Source of the DNA: Mogibacterium sp.
GTDB lineage: Bacteria; Bacillota; Clostridia; Peptostreptococcales; Anaerovoracaceae
Assembly: GCA_017403955.1 (NCBI GenBank)
Contig: JAFRDH010000019.1
Location: 62,001-126,000, forward strand
DNA length: 64,000 bases
Direction of reading: 5' to 3'
Shown here in pieces: positions 24,869 to 31,980 of the stretch. Made by a program: the position numbers and the translations under genes. Within the stretch, counting starts at the first letter, position 1. Every line of letters starts with the position of its first letter. A model generated the notes under the pieces. The model saw only the letters and a list, made by a program, of their open reading frames with translations, made no database searches and had not been told where the DNA came from.

Positions 24869-24997
24869 TTATTGCTGTGAGCATCTTTCTGTTTTTTCAA
24901 AGCGCTTTATGGTGTTGGTTCTATGATTAGGAGTCATATCCAGTGAAATGTATTGCTGTAAGCGCTTTTCGTCAGATTCTTCAGGCTTATTATTCAT
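24869..24997 (-). CDS. 42-residue small ORF upstream of the DUF2828 gene
   Basis: An ATG at 24997 opens a 42-codon frame ending TAA at 24869, 66 bases before the DUF2828 start. The product would be hydrophilic and charged (MNNKPEESDEKRL at the start, RFEKTERCSQQ at the end). GAAGGCGG lies just before the ATG, close for a ribosome binding site. Two internal segments, AAGCGCTT with CAGCAATA, are repeated in the DNA. It may be a genuine small protein, a leader peptide or chance; nothing in it is recognised. Confidence 0.35.
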   Translation of the reverse strand: MNNKPEESDEKRLQQYISLDMTPNHRTNTIKRFEKTERCSQQ

Positions 24998-25063
24998 CCG
25001 CCTTCGAACCAGTATTAAAATTTTACTCGTTCATATCATTGTTCCCCCGGAGGGGGGAGAAAC

Positions 25064-25357
25064 TCAGATCACATGCTCAAATCCCATAATGGCATCGCAC
25101 TGAGTGCCGCTTTCTACAACGATGATCTCGTCGATGGTCACTCCGAGTACAGCTGCAAGGATGACAAGGTTGTCGATCGTTGGCAAGCTGTCGCCGTTCT
25201 GCCACTTGTAGATAGCCTGAGGGTTTGTGAATCCGAGGATCGTCTGGAGTTCTCTTACCGAGACCCCTGCAGACTGTCTGAGTCTCTTGATGTTCTGTCC
25301 TGTTGCTCTTGTGTCGATGATCGGTACTTTTGCCATCATGACCAATGTAACACTCAT
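25064..25357 (-). CDS. XRE family helix-turn-helix regulator
   Basis: 97-residue Cro/CI-type DNA-binding protein. The HTH runs from about residue 20 to 75: GQNIKRLRQSAGVSVRELQ, then the recognition helix region FTNPQAIYKWQNGDSLPT and the LAAVLGVTIDEII helix. AAGGAAGG precedes the ATG. It is placed between rtcB2 and the DUF2828-rtcB1 pair on the same strand, so it is the natural candidate for control of the RNA-repair genes, perhaps including its own promoter at 25643-25672. The short C-terminus has no ligand-binding domain. Confidence 0.88.
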   Translation of the reverse strand: MSVTLVMMAKVPIIDTRATGQNIKRLRQSAGVSVRELQTILGFTNPQAIYKWQNGDSLPTIDNLVILAAVLGVTIDEIIVVESGTQCDAIMGFEHVI

Positions 25358-25410
25358 TGCAATGTCCTTCCTTTCCGGCCGCCTGGCGGCCTGATTTTTT
25401 ATTTCCCATG

Positions 25411-25442
25411 AAAAAACCGCTTATCTACTTGAGACAAGCGGT
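25411..25442 (-). terminator. intrinsic terminator between the 41-residue ORF and the XRE gene
   Basis: On the minus strand ACCGCTTGTCT-CAAGT-AGATAAGCGGT forms an 11-bp stem with a 5-base loop followed by TTTTTTC. It lies in the leader of the XRE gene, so transcripts from the promoter at 25643-25672 must read through it to reach XRE and the downstream repair genes. Confidence 0.85.
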
Positions 25443-25469
25443 CTATGGAATCTGTAATATACACGGCAT

Positions 25470-25595
25470 CTAACTCACATGCCGCACATCCGTTTCTCTT
25501 GTCTCATTTTTACACACAAAGCAAAGTCCCAGACCTTTTATCTGGAATCTTGTATCCTTATTGATCAGTTCAGGTATGTAGTGTGTATATAACAT
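25470..25595 (-). CDS. 41-residue small ORF in the leader of the XRE gene
   Basis: ATG at 25595 to TAG at 25470, preceded by AGGAGAGG 10 bases upstream and by a good promoter. The product would begin MLYTHYIPELINKD and contain a Cys pair in GLCFVCKNETR. The stop codon is 28 bases before a strong intrinsic terminator. The layout fits either a small protein or a leader peptide whose translation affects termination. No homologue is recognised. Confidence 0.5.
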   Translation of the reverse strand: MLYTHYIPELINKDTRFQIKGLGLCFVCKNETRETDVRHVS

Positions 25596-25642
25596 TTGTG
25601 AGTTTTCCTCTCCTGTATTATTGATTTTGCCAAAGTGAATAT

Positions 25643-25672
25643 ATCATATGTGGCATCACCGTGTAAATTCAA
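25643..25672 (-). promoter_or_regulatory. promoter between rtcB2 and the small ORF/XRE unit
   Basis: Minus strand TTGAAT (25667-25672), an 18-base spacer and TATGAT (25643-25648). It would drive the 41-residue ORF and, by read-through of the terminator at 25411-25442, the XRE-DUF2828-rtcB1 genes. Confidence 0.65.
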
Positions 25673-25683
25673 TTTGTGGTTTA

Positions 25684-25713
25684 ATGGCAGGCCGGGCCGG
25701 GATCCCGTCCGGC
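25684..25713 (-). terminator. GC-rich hairpin after rtcB2
   Basis: Directly after the rtcB2 stop codon the minus strand has AGGCCGG and CCGGCCT arms with an inner CGGGATCCCG palindrome. No U-tract follows, so it may protect the 3' end or pause polymerase more than terminate. Confidence 0.5.
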
Positions 25714-26811
25714 CTAGCTTGCCTTGAAGTTAAATATCGGTTTAAGCACTTCTATTATCTCTACCGACTCCTCAACGACATCGATAATATCTTCGAGTGA
25801 CTTATAAGCCATCGGTGATTCGTCAATAGTAGAAGTTTTGATCGATGTGGTATATATACCTTCCATCGCCTTTTTGTAGTCCTCAAGGTCGATCAGTTCC
25901 TTGGCTTCAGATCTTGACATGATCCTCCCTGCGCCGTGCGGTGCAGAATAATTCCATTCAGGGTTGCCCTTGCCCGTTGCCAGAATAGAACCATCTCTCA
26001 TATTGATCGGGATCAGGACCAGTTCGCCCTCATGTGCTGCAATAGCTCCCTTCCTGAGAATCATTTCATCAGTGTCGATGTAATTGTGGACAGTGTGGAA
26101 TGCATCCTGTGCCTCAAGACCGGTATGCCCGAGGATCACCTCAGCCATCTTTTCTCTGCTCAACCTTGCAAACTGCTGGCAAATAGCTACATCATGCAGG
26201 TAGTCATCCAAATGTGAGCCCCAGAGGTAACTGAGGTCATCAGGTATGCGTACCTCTTCATTGTTCCTGTTGAGCTCTATAGCAAGGTTCTGATAATGTT
26301 CAGCGACCTGCTTGCCGAGAGTTCTTGAACCGGAGTGAATCACCAGATATTTAGTGCCGTCTTCTGCCTCATCGATCTCGATGAAATGGTTTCCTCCGCC
26401 AAGAGTGCCAAGCGACAGCCCAAGCTTATTGATGTCTTTCAGTTCCTTGTAACACTTGAGATCAGAAAAATCGAACTGCCACATTACTTTGTTCCATACA
26501 CTGAATCCTGACGGGATGATATGGCAGGCTTCATCGACCTTCCCGAAGTCGATATCCACTTTGCCAAGTCTCACCGTGTACATTCCGCAGCCTATATCCG
26601 ACCCTACGACATTCGGCACTGCTTTGTCGAGAATAGTCATGGTCGTTCCGATCGTACAACCTTTACCAGCGTGAACGTCCGGCATGATCCTGATCCGGCT
26701 GCCTCTTGTCATTTCGGTATTGCACATCCTCATGATCTGCGAGATCGCCTCATTGTCGATCACTTTGGCGAAGCAGACAGCTGTATTTATTTTTCCTCTG
26801 ATCTCAAACAT
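25714..26811 (-). CDS. rtcB: RtcB family RNA ligase (paralogue 2)
   Basis: 365-residue RtcB close to paralogue 1 along its length. The same active-site elements are present: VGSDIGCGM, GGGNHFIEI, HSGSRTLGK and APHGAGRIMSR with the nucleotidylated His. It lacks the charged 35-residue segment of paralogue 1, the two reading directly from LAIELNRNNEE into RIPDDLSYL. GGAGG precedes the ATG at 26811; a longer frame to 26850 is not supported. It follows the GIY-YIG/Nudix gene by 74 bases and probably shares its transcript. Two ligases in one locus may reflect different substrates or a damage-resistant backup. Confidence 0.94.
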   Translation of the reverse strand: MFEIRGKINTAVCFAKVIDNEAISQIMRMCNTEMTRGSRIRIMPDVHAGKGCTIGTTMTILDKAVPNVVGSDIGCGMYTVRLGKVDIDFGKVDEACHIIPSGFSVWNKVMWQFDFSDLKCYKELKDINKLGLSLGTLGGGNHFIEIDEAEDGTKYLVIHSGSRTLGKQVAEHYQNLAIELNRNNEEVRIPDDLSYLWGSHLDDYLHDVAICQQFARLSREKMAEVILGHTGLEAQDAFHTVHNYIDTDEMILRKGAIAAHEGELVLIPINMRDGSILATGKGNPEWNYSAPHGAGRIMSRSEAKELIDLEDYKKAMEGIYTTSIKTSTIDESPMAYKSLEDIIDVVEESVEIIEVLKPIFNFKAS

Positions 26812-26885
26812 TTTTCTACACCTCCGTACATTAATTATCATAATCAACATACCGGTGCCGGGTCTGCTAAAATGAAAGGGGGGGC

Positions 26886-27653
26886 TTATTTGCCCCAGGT
26901 GCTCCTGCCGTTTCTGGCAAAGAAGAGGTATCCGAGCAGATCCTTCTGGTACGGAATAAATGTACCCTCATCGATCATAGCTTCTATCTCTTCCTTCGAA
27001 GCCCACTTTGCATCGGCAACTTCATCCTCCTGAAGGTGAAGCTCTGAGATCTCTACATCATGATCTACGGTATAGAAGTCATCAAATCCGTCAGAGAAAT
27101 TGATCGTTATAACAGGCCTGAGCTCACTGAAGTCGATCTTTACGCCTAGTTCTTCGGCAGTCTCACGCTCAGCAGCCTGCCGGCTGTTATCTCCCGCGCT
27201 TGCTCCGCCGCCTACACTTACATCCCACAGCCCCGGCCAGCGGACTATATCATCTGCCCTTTTCTGTATAAGCATCTCATCCTTGCTGTTGAAAATACAG
27301 ACATGTATCACCATCCTGTATGTCCCCTCAGGTAAGTGCTCTCCTCGAAATGCAGTCCTGCCGGTCAGCTCTCTGTCCACAGTGTAAAGATCGATACGTT
27401 CCTTCATGCTCCCTATAAGCCTTTCCTTTTCTGCTCTTGTTAATTGTTTTATTGAGTATTCGCGGCGCTGGGCTTCTATCTTGTCATCGAAAGCCTCATG
27501 ATAAACCAGTTCGACAGGTCTTCTTGCCCTGGTATATTTGGCCCCCTGCCCAAGATTATGTGCCCTGACACGTTTGTCAAGGTCGGTAGTCCAACCCGTA
27601 TATAAAGTGCCATCCGCACACTTCAGAATATATACATAGTTCCTTCTGATCAT
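26886..27653 (-). CDS. GIY-YIG nuclease / Nudix hydrolase fusion
   Basis: 255-residue two-domain protein. Residues 1 to about 85 are a UPF0213/YhbQ-type GIY-YIG nuclease domain: [33 protein letters not shown] and the metal-binding Glu in [11 protein letters not shown]. Residues 110 to 250 are a Nudix domain like YfcD, with [13 protein letters not shown] and the Nudix core RETAEELG; the first acidic position of the box is Asp instead of Glu. Nudix enzymes cleave nucleoside diphosphates linked to another group. Placement between the hydrolase-ferritin gene (17 bases) and rtcB2 suggests trimming or decapping of RNA ends before ligation, which is inference. Confidence 0.9.
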   Translation of the reverse strand: MIRRNYVYILKCADGTLYTGWTTDLDKRVRAHNLGQGAKYTRARRPVELVYHEAFDDKIEAQRREYSIKQLTRAEKERLIGSMKERIDLYTVDRELTGRTAFRGEHLPEGTYRMVIHVCIFNSKDEMLIQKRADDIVRWPGLWDVSVGGGASAGDNSRQAAERETAEELGVKIDFSELRPVITINFSDGFDDFYTVDHDVEISELHLQEDEVADAKWASKEEIEAMIDEGTFIPYQKDLLGYLFFARNGRSTWGK

Positions 27654-27670
27654 TCTTTTTCCTGAGTGTT

Positions 27671-28732
27671 TTACTTGAGCAGACCAAGGACAGCATCGCC
27701 ATGATGGGTCTCATCATTCATTACTGCCTTCACTTCCGGGAAGTCTGCTATTATGCCTTTGTATTTTTCGGCAGCTTCATATTCGGCTTTGGCGATTATC
27801 GGATAAACCTTCTCTCTGCCGATCGTCCTGTAAAGCATCGGAACGAGAATGGATTTTGCCGGATTTGCTTTGATCGTAGCACCTGTATATTTGAAGAAAA
27901 CATCAGCATGCCTTGCTTCATCTCCCGCAAGCCTCTCGAACGCGGCTTTGTCCTTAGGATCTTTGACCACAGCAGCTAATTTCTCATACATGAGCACGGC
28001 ATCGATCTCACCCTGCTGAGCATTCTTCAGTATCTCCATCTGTGCGCTCGTGATGTTACCTTCAGCAGCAGGAGCTTTGACCCCGGCTTCTTCCATTATG
28101 ATATCTGCAAGCCGGCTTCCGTTGACAGCATAACTGATGTGCCCTTCACCCTCAAGTATCCTGAGTTTCGCTCCCGGTACCGCTTCTGCGATCGCACGGG
28201 TCTCCTCTTCTTTGATAATATCCTTGCTGCCGGCTATAACTACAGTCGGAGTCTTGATCGTTGCCAGCTCCTCAGCTGTAATATTCGGCTCCTTAAGCAT
28301 CATAAGCAGCTTAGGGTCTTTTGTGACTGTATGCATTACCTTGATGCCTCCTCTGAGCCAGGATGCTACAGCCTGCGGGGTCATGTTCGCACTACCTGCG
28401 AGCAACAGACCGATTCTGTCTGTTCTCATTGCAGTGAGAAGACCGATGATCGCACCATCACTGTGGCCGAAATATACCACATCTCTGAGGTCCAGCTGCT
28501 CCATAAAAGCGACCATATCATCCGCCATATCTGTATAATGAAGTTCATCTACTTTTGAACTGAGGCCGTGGCAGCGCGAGTCCACGTTGTATACGGTAAA
28601 GTTCCTTCTCAGCAGCCAGATCGAATTCTTGAACTCATTATGGTCTGCACCATTACCGTGTACCAGGATAAGAGGTCTCCCTACGCCGCACTTTTCATAG
28701 TACATGTCGATTCCGTTTACATTGATTCTCAT
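27671..28732 (-). CDS. alpha/beta hydrolase fused to a ferritin-like (rubrerythrin-type) domain
   Basis: 353-residue fusion. Residues 1 to about 215 are an alpha/beta hydrolase: oxyanion LVHGNGAD, nucleophile elbow GHSDG with Ser91, and late GEGHISYAV with the catalytic His. From about 225 a ferritin-like four-helix bundle follows: [31 protein letters not shown] and MNDETHHGD supply the E and ExxH ligands of a di-iron site. GGGGGAGC precedes the ATG, and a consensus promoter lies 80 bases upstream. It heads the three-gene unit with GIY-YIG/Nudix and rtcB2. A peroxide-scavenging or iron-protective role under oxidative stress would fit, but the substrate is unknown. Confidence 0.85.
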   Translation of the reverse strand: MRINVNGIDMYYEKCGVGRPLILVHGNGADHNEFKNSIWLLRRNFTVYNVDSRCHGLSSKVDELHYTDMADDMVAFMEQLDLRDVVYFGHSDGAIIGLLTAMRTDRIGLLLAGSANMTPQAVASWLRGGIKVMHTVTKDPKLLMMLKEPNITAEELATIKTPTVVIAGSKDIIKEEETRAIAEAVPGAKLRILEGEGHISYAVNGSRLADIIMEEAGVKAPAAEGNITSAQMEILKNAQQGEIDAVLMYEKLAAVVKDPKDKAAFERLAGDEARHADVFFKYTGATIKANPAKSILVPMLYRTIGREKVYPIIAKAEYEAAEKYKGIIADFPEVKAVMNDETHHGDAVLGLLK

Positions 28733-28809
28733 AATTCCGCTCCCCCTTTTTTCTCTTTAGTTCCTTGAACGCGGCCATGTGCAGACTTTGTCGTATGATT
28801 ATTGAATTA

Positions 28810-28838
28810 ATTCTATCTTATAGGTGGTCAGATATCAA
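28810..28838 (-). promoter_or_regulatory. promoter of the hydrolase-ferritin/GIY-YIG-Nudix/rtcB2 unit
   Basis: Minus strand TTGATA (28833-28838), 17-base spacer, TAGAAT (28810-28815). Confidence 0.7.
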
Positions 28839-28894
28839 TTGAGCAGCGCGCACAGAAAATGCAGCTGAAGTTCATTGTAAATCTTGATGAGCCC

Positions 28895-28954
28895 CTCATG
28901 CCAAAGTTCAACTTCTCATGCCAAAGTTCAGCCTCTCATGCTAAACTTCAACTT
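28895..28954. repeat. three 20-bp tandem repeats
   Basis: Three head-to-tail 20-bp units (28895-28914, 28915-28934, 28935-28954). The first two differ at three positions, and the third carries two more changes. The consensus starts CTCATGCCAAAGTTCA. No ORF crosses them. They directly abut the inverted-repeat element that starts at 28954. Confidence 0.85.
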
Positions 28955-29237
28955 TACTGAAAATAGCGGTTATATCACTCGATTTTCAGTAATGAGCAAT
29001 TACCGGCCGTCCGGCATTTTGCGTTAAACAAATTTTTTCTCATTATATTGAATAACTATTCACCGGAAATGTCCTAACATTTCCTCACATAATCTTTCTT
29101 ATGCTGTACCGGCATTAATATCGACCAAATCGCCATGACATTTTATCGTACTCTGCCACTTTCCTGATCTCACAATGCGCCACATGGCATTTTTTTTACT
29201 GAAAATCGAATGTGTTTATGCAGTTTTTCAGTAAAAA
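28954..29237. repeat. MITE-like element bounded by ACTGAAAA inverted repeats
   Basis: TTACTGAAAAT (28954-28964) pairs with ATTTTCAGTAA (28982-28992), and TTTTTACTGAAAA (29193-29205) pairs with TTTTCAGTAAAAA (29225-29237). The four arms share the core ACTGAAAA. The outermost copies face inward like terminal inverted repeats of an element of about 284 bp, and the inner copies mirror them. No transposase or credible ORF lies between. A decayed insertion or a regulatory repeat are both possible. Confidence 0.5.
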
Positions 29238-29327
29238 TGAACCGCGTCATCCAAAAGCATATAAAATCAGCTGCAAAGGTGAGTGTATATTTATTATTTG
29301 TGTTGCAGCGCACACTCTACAGCTTTG

Positions 29328-29975
29328 TTAATTGCCGGTATCGTCAAGCTCGACCCACGATTCCCCTCCATCGAAGGAGTGATTGTACATTGAGTATGAA
29401 TCCAGAGTGTTCTCCTCTTCATATGCCGACAGATCCTTTTTCACATAGCTGCTGTACCGGCTCAGGGTCTCATCGTCAGGATATGAAAGATAGATATACA
29501 CGATTCTATTCTCACTTTTGTCGGCAAGCGCATATTCAAAGGTGTTGCCAAAGCCGTCTATAGTAATGTATGCGGGATATGCGTAGGATGCTTCATCATA
29601 CAGGACTTTGTTGGTAAACTGTTCATCCCCAAACGAGATAGTCTTGGAAAGGCCTTGCAGCCTGCTGATCTCACCGGCAAACTGCTCGTCATCATAAGTG
29701 CATTCGAGTATCATTCTTCCGTCTGTATCAAATAGATTAGAACTGAAATGAACGGAGTAATCTGCCGTATCTGTCAATAGTACATCCGGAAAAACTGATA
29801 AGTCACTGTCCAGATCTCCGCCATACTTTTCTATTACGAGAGATTTATCGTATTCACCTATGTCATCTGTGTCCAGAGGGCTGCTTTTGCCGGTATCAGG
29901 GCCGCAGGAGCTAAGCAGCGTAATGCATAGAAGAAATGTTGCAATTGCAATCAGTCTATTTATTTGTTTTTTCAT
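29328..29975 (-). CDS. putative lipoprotein of unknown function
   Basis: 215-residue exported protein. From the ATG at 29975 it opens with a lipoprotein signal peptide (KK, hydrophobic core, lipobox LLSSC) followed by an acidic soluble domain without recognised motifs. The segment GESWVELDDTGN closes the protein. It overlaps the end of the GNAT gene by 20 bases, so the two are probably co-transcribed. An in-frame start at 30035 would destroy the signal peptide. Ligand and role are unknown. Confidence 0.72.
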   Translation of the reverse strand: MKKQINRLIAIATFLLCITLLSSCGPDTGKSSPLDTDDIGEYDKSLVIEKYGGDLDSDLSVFPDVLLTDTADYSVHFSSNLFDTDGRMILECTYDDEQFAGEISRLQGLSKTISFGDEQFTNKVLYDEASYAYPAYITIDGFGNTFEYALADKSENRIVYIYLSYPDDETLSRYSSYVKKDLSAYEEENTLDSYSMYNHSFDGGESWVELDDTGN

Positions 29976-30456
29976 AAGCGTATCTCGGATAATTGTCTTC
30001 TTCCACATGGATGATGCCGCGCATCTCAAAGCCAAGCTTGGTAAGAAGATTCTGCATTGTCAGATTGTCAGGATGTGTATCCGCTCTGAGGTGAGGTATC
30101 TGTTCGAACGCCCAGTCAAAGCAGCAAACGCCTACGCCTTTGACCGCACCGTCACTTGCGATACGGTGTATCACGCCATACGGCTCATCATTCAGCCATT
30201 CGCCGTTTTCGATGACCCTGTATGTCGGCTCAACATCTTTGCCCTTATCAAAATAGAACACGCCTGCAACGGCACCGTCAGCCTCGCAAACAAAACTTTT
30301 GCCAAGCTTTATGTCCTCACGGATAAGTGCTTCAGGCGGCCAGTTCGTTCCGCCCCACTGGTTCGGATTCCCGTGCGATGCCATATATTCTCTGGCATGA
30401 GCATATATCTCCATTATTCTCGGCAGATCTGCCTCCGTTGAATTCCTGATATTCAT
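29956..30456 (-). CDS. GNAT family N-acetyltransferase
   Basis: 166-residue acetyltransferase of the GNAT fold, transferring acetyl from acetyl-CoA to an amine. It begins IRNSTEADLPRIMEIY, has a central FVCEADGAVAGVFYF strand pair, the acetyl-CoA-binding loop region HRIASDGAVKGVG and the late HPDNLTMQNLLTKLGFE motif typical of the family C-terminus. GAGGTC precedes the ATG. The substrate is unknown. The downstream overlapping gene encodes a lipoprotein. Confidence 0.88.
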   Translation of the reverse strand: MNIRNSTEADLPRIMEIYAHAREYMASHGNPNQWGGTNWPPEALIREDIKLGKSFVCEADGAVAGVFYFDKGKDVEPTYRVIENGEWLNDEPYGVIHRIASDGAVKGVGVCCFDWAFEQIPHLRADTHPDNLTMQNLLTKLGFEMRGIIHVEEDNYPRYAYEKTNK

Positions 30457-30551
30457 ATAGACCTCATTTTATGTTCTCTTAATTGGAGTATATGCTGATG
30501 GTAACACATTTTTATACCAAATTGTTGGCATATCCTTGTGCACGTGTACCA

Positions 30552-30580
30552 TTGCGAAGGATTATTTATGCACATATAAT
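30552..30580 (+). promoter_or_regulatory. promoter of the 3-hydroxyacyl-CoA dehydrogenase gene
   Basis: TTGCGA (30552-30557), 17-base spacer, TATAAT (30575-30580); leader of roughly 110 bases. Confidence 0.6.
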
Positions 30581-30695
30581 AAATTCAGGAGATGGCATCA
30601 TTCTGAGTTTTTCTGCCTGAAGCCTATCAAATAATATCCCCCGGTATTGAACAAGCTAATGTATCGCATGATCCAATGATATGAAAGGAGTCAAT

Positions 30696-31658
30696 ATGAG
30701 TAATAAAAAAGTTGTTATTGCCGGCGGTGGTGTTCTGGGTACACAGATAGGTCTGATATGCGCTTATCACGGATTCGACACTACATTCTGGCTCAGATCA
30801 GAGAGTTCTATAGGCAGAACTACACCTAAAATCGAAAGATATTCAGCTCTTATGATCGAGGATCTTCTCAAAGCAAAAGCCTTGGTCGGTAATCCTATGG
30901 GCGCTTTTATGTATCCTAAAGGAATGATCTCAGATTGGCTGGGGATGACTGCAGAGAAAATCGATGAACTCGCAGAGGAAGCCAAAAGAATCCTGAAAGA
31001 GAACATTCATATTGAGCTCGATATGGCCAAAGCGGTCAAAGGAGCATATATAGTAATAGAATCAATGTCCGAGGATCCTAAGGCTAAAATCGATGTATAC
31101 ACAGCAATGAAGGACCTTCTTGATGAGGACACGATTCTCTGCACCAATTCTTCGACTCTGCTTCCAAGCATGTTCGCGGAATATACCGGAAGACCGGAAA
31201 AGTACTGCTCGCTCCATTTCGCCAACACGATCTGGAAGAATAATACAGCAGAGATAATGGGACATCCGGGAACATCCCCTGAGACCTTCAATGCTGTCGT
31301 TAAGTTCGCTGAAGAAATCGGCATGGTACCACTTCAGCTCCACAAAGAGCAGCCTGGATATATCCTTAATTCAATGCTCGTTCCTTTCCTCAGCGCAGCT
31401 CAGGCTCTGTGGGCTAACGGTGTATCCGATCCTGAAACTATCGACCTTACCTGGAGACTTGCGACCGGTGCTCCGGCCGGCCCGTTCCAGATCCTGGACA
31501 TAGTCGGTCTTGAAACAGCTTATAACATCAATCAGATGAAGCCTGCAGCTCAGCAGGAAGGAACCATTGAGAATATGATTGGCAAGCTTCTCAAAGAGAA
31601 AATCGATCGCGGTGAGAAGGGCGTCAACTTCGGAAAAGGTTTCTATGAATATAAGTGA
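30696..31658 (+). CDS. 3-hydroxyacyl-CoA dehydrogenase family protein
   Basis: 320-residue NAD-dependent dehydrogenase of the 3-hydroxyacyl-CoA / 3-hydroxybutyryl-CoA type. The Rossmann motif is VVIAGGGVLGTQIG. The catalytic region reads LCTNSSTLLPSMFAE and HFANTIWKNNTAEIMGHPGTS, and the C-terminal helical domain contains GYILNSMLVPFL and the substrate-lid motif TGAPAGPFQILDIVG. Length and order fit the family. AAAGGAG precedes the ATG at 30696; an ATG at 30681 lacks a site. No thiolase or crotonase is adjacent, so its pathway (butyrate-type, amino-acid or carnitine-like metabolism) stays open. Confidence 0.88.
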   Translation: MSNKKVVIAGGGVLGTQIGLICAYHGFDTTFWLRSESSIGRTTPKIERYSALMIEDLLKAKALVGNPMGAFMYPKGMISDWLGMTAEKIDELAEEAKRILKENIHIELDMAKAVKGAYIVIESMSEDPKAKIDVYTAMKDLLDEDTILCTNSSTLLPSMFAEYTGRPEKYCSLHFANTIWKNNTAEIMGHPGTSPETFNAVVKFAEEIGMVPLQLHKEQPGYILNSMLVPFLSAAQALWANGVSDPETIDLTWRLATGAPAGPFQILDIVGLETAYNINQMKPAAQQEGTIENMIGKLLKEKIDRGEKGVNFGKGFYEYK

Positions 31659-31691
31659 TCCTGCTCACGCTTAAATAATTATCGGCAAAAT

Positions 31692-31744
31692 AAAACTGAC
31701 CTCCCTGCCGGGCCGTTGATTCGGCACAAAGAGGTCAGTTTTTC
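31692..31744. terminator. bidirectional intrinsic terminator
   Basis: AAAACTGACCTC (31692-31703) pairs with GAGGTCAGTTTT (31731-31742). T-runs follow on both strands. It serves the plus-strand dehydrogenase and the minus-strand AAA unit. Confidence 0.85.
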
Positions 31745-31761
31745 GTTGTACAGTTTATCCT

Positions 31762-31938
31762 CTATTCATTCTTATGGTCATCATCAGACTTGTCATTTGA
31801 CCTTGTCGAAAGTGCAAAGAATGCAATCGCCAGGGCAAAGTCCCCATATGCCATGACCTTAGATGATCCCATCATAAGCATTGTAATTCCCATTGCGAGG
31901 AAAACTATGCCGAATATAAGATATCTATTACCTTTCAC
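31762..31938 (-). CDS. 58-residue small membrane protein
   Basis: GTG-initiated frame with GGGGGAG 5 bases upstream, ending in TAG. The product has two short hydrophobic helices (YLIFGIVFLAMGITMLMMG and FALAIAFFALS) and a charged tail rich in Asp and Lys. It starts 42 bases after the stop of the membrane AAA ATPase and before a terminator, so it is the second gene of that unit. No family is recognised; a small subunit or modulator of the ATPase is possible. Confidence 0.7.
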   Translation of the reverse strand: MKGNRYLIFGIVFLAMGITMLMMGSSKVMAYGDFALAIAFFALSTRSNDKSDDDHKNE

Positions 31939-31980
31939 GTTGACTCCCCCCTATTATCAGCTTAATGCAATGTAGTGGTC

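Noticed and set aside
24860-25020. Apparent tRNA-like pieces (anticodon-arm-like hairpin and T-loop-like GGTTCGAAGG)
   Set aside because: The pieces are in the wrong order, no acceptor stem or D-arm closes them, and the region reads as a small ORF; kept only as a finding, not called as a tRNA.
28895-28954. CRISPR array from the 20-bp repeats
   Set aside because: The units are directly adjacent with no spacers, only three copies, and no cas genes are in the window.
28733-29327. A missed gene in the 600-base gap
   Set aside because: All frames are broken by stops and the sequence consists of a promoter, tandem repeats and inverted repeats.
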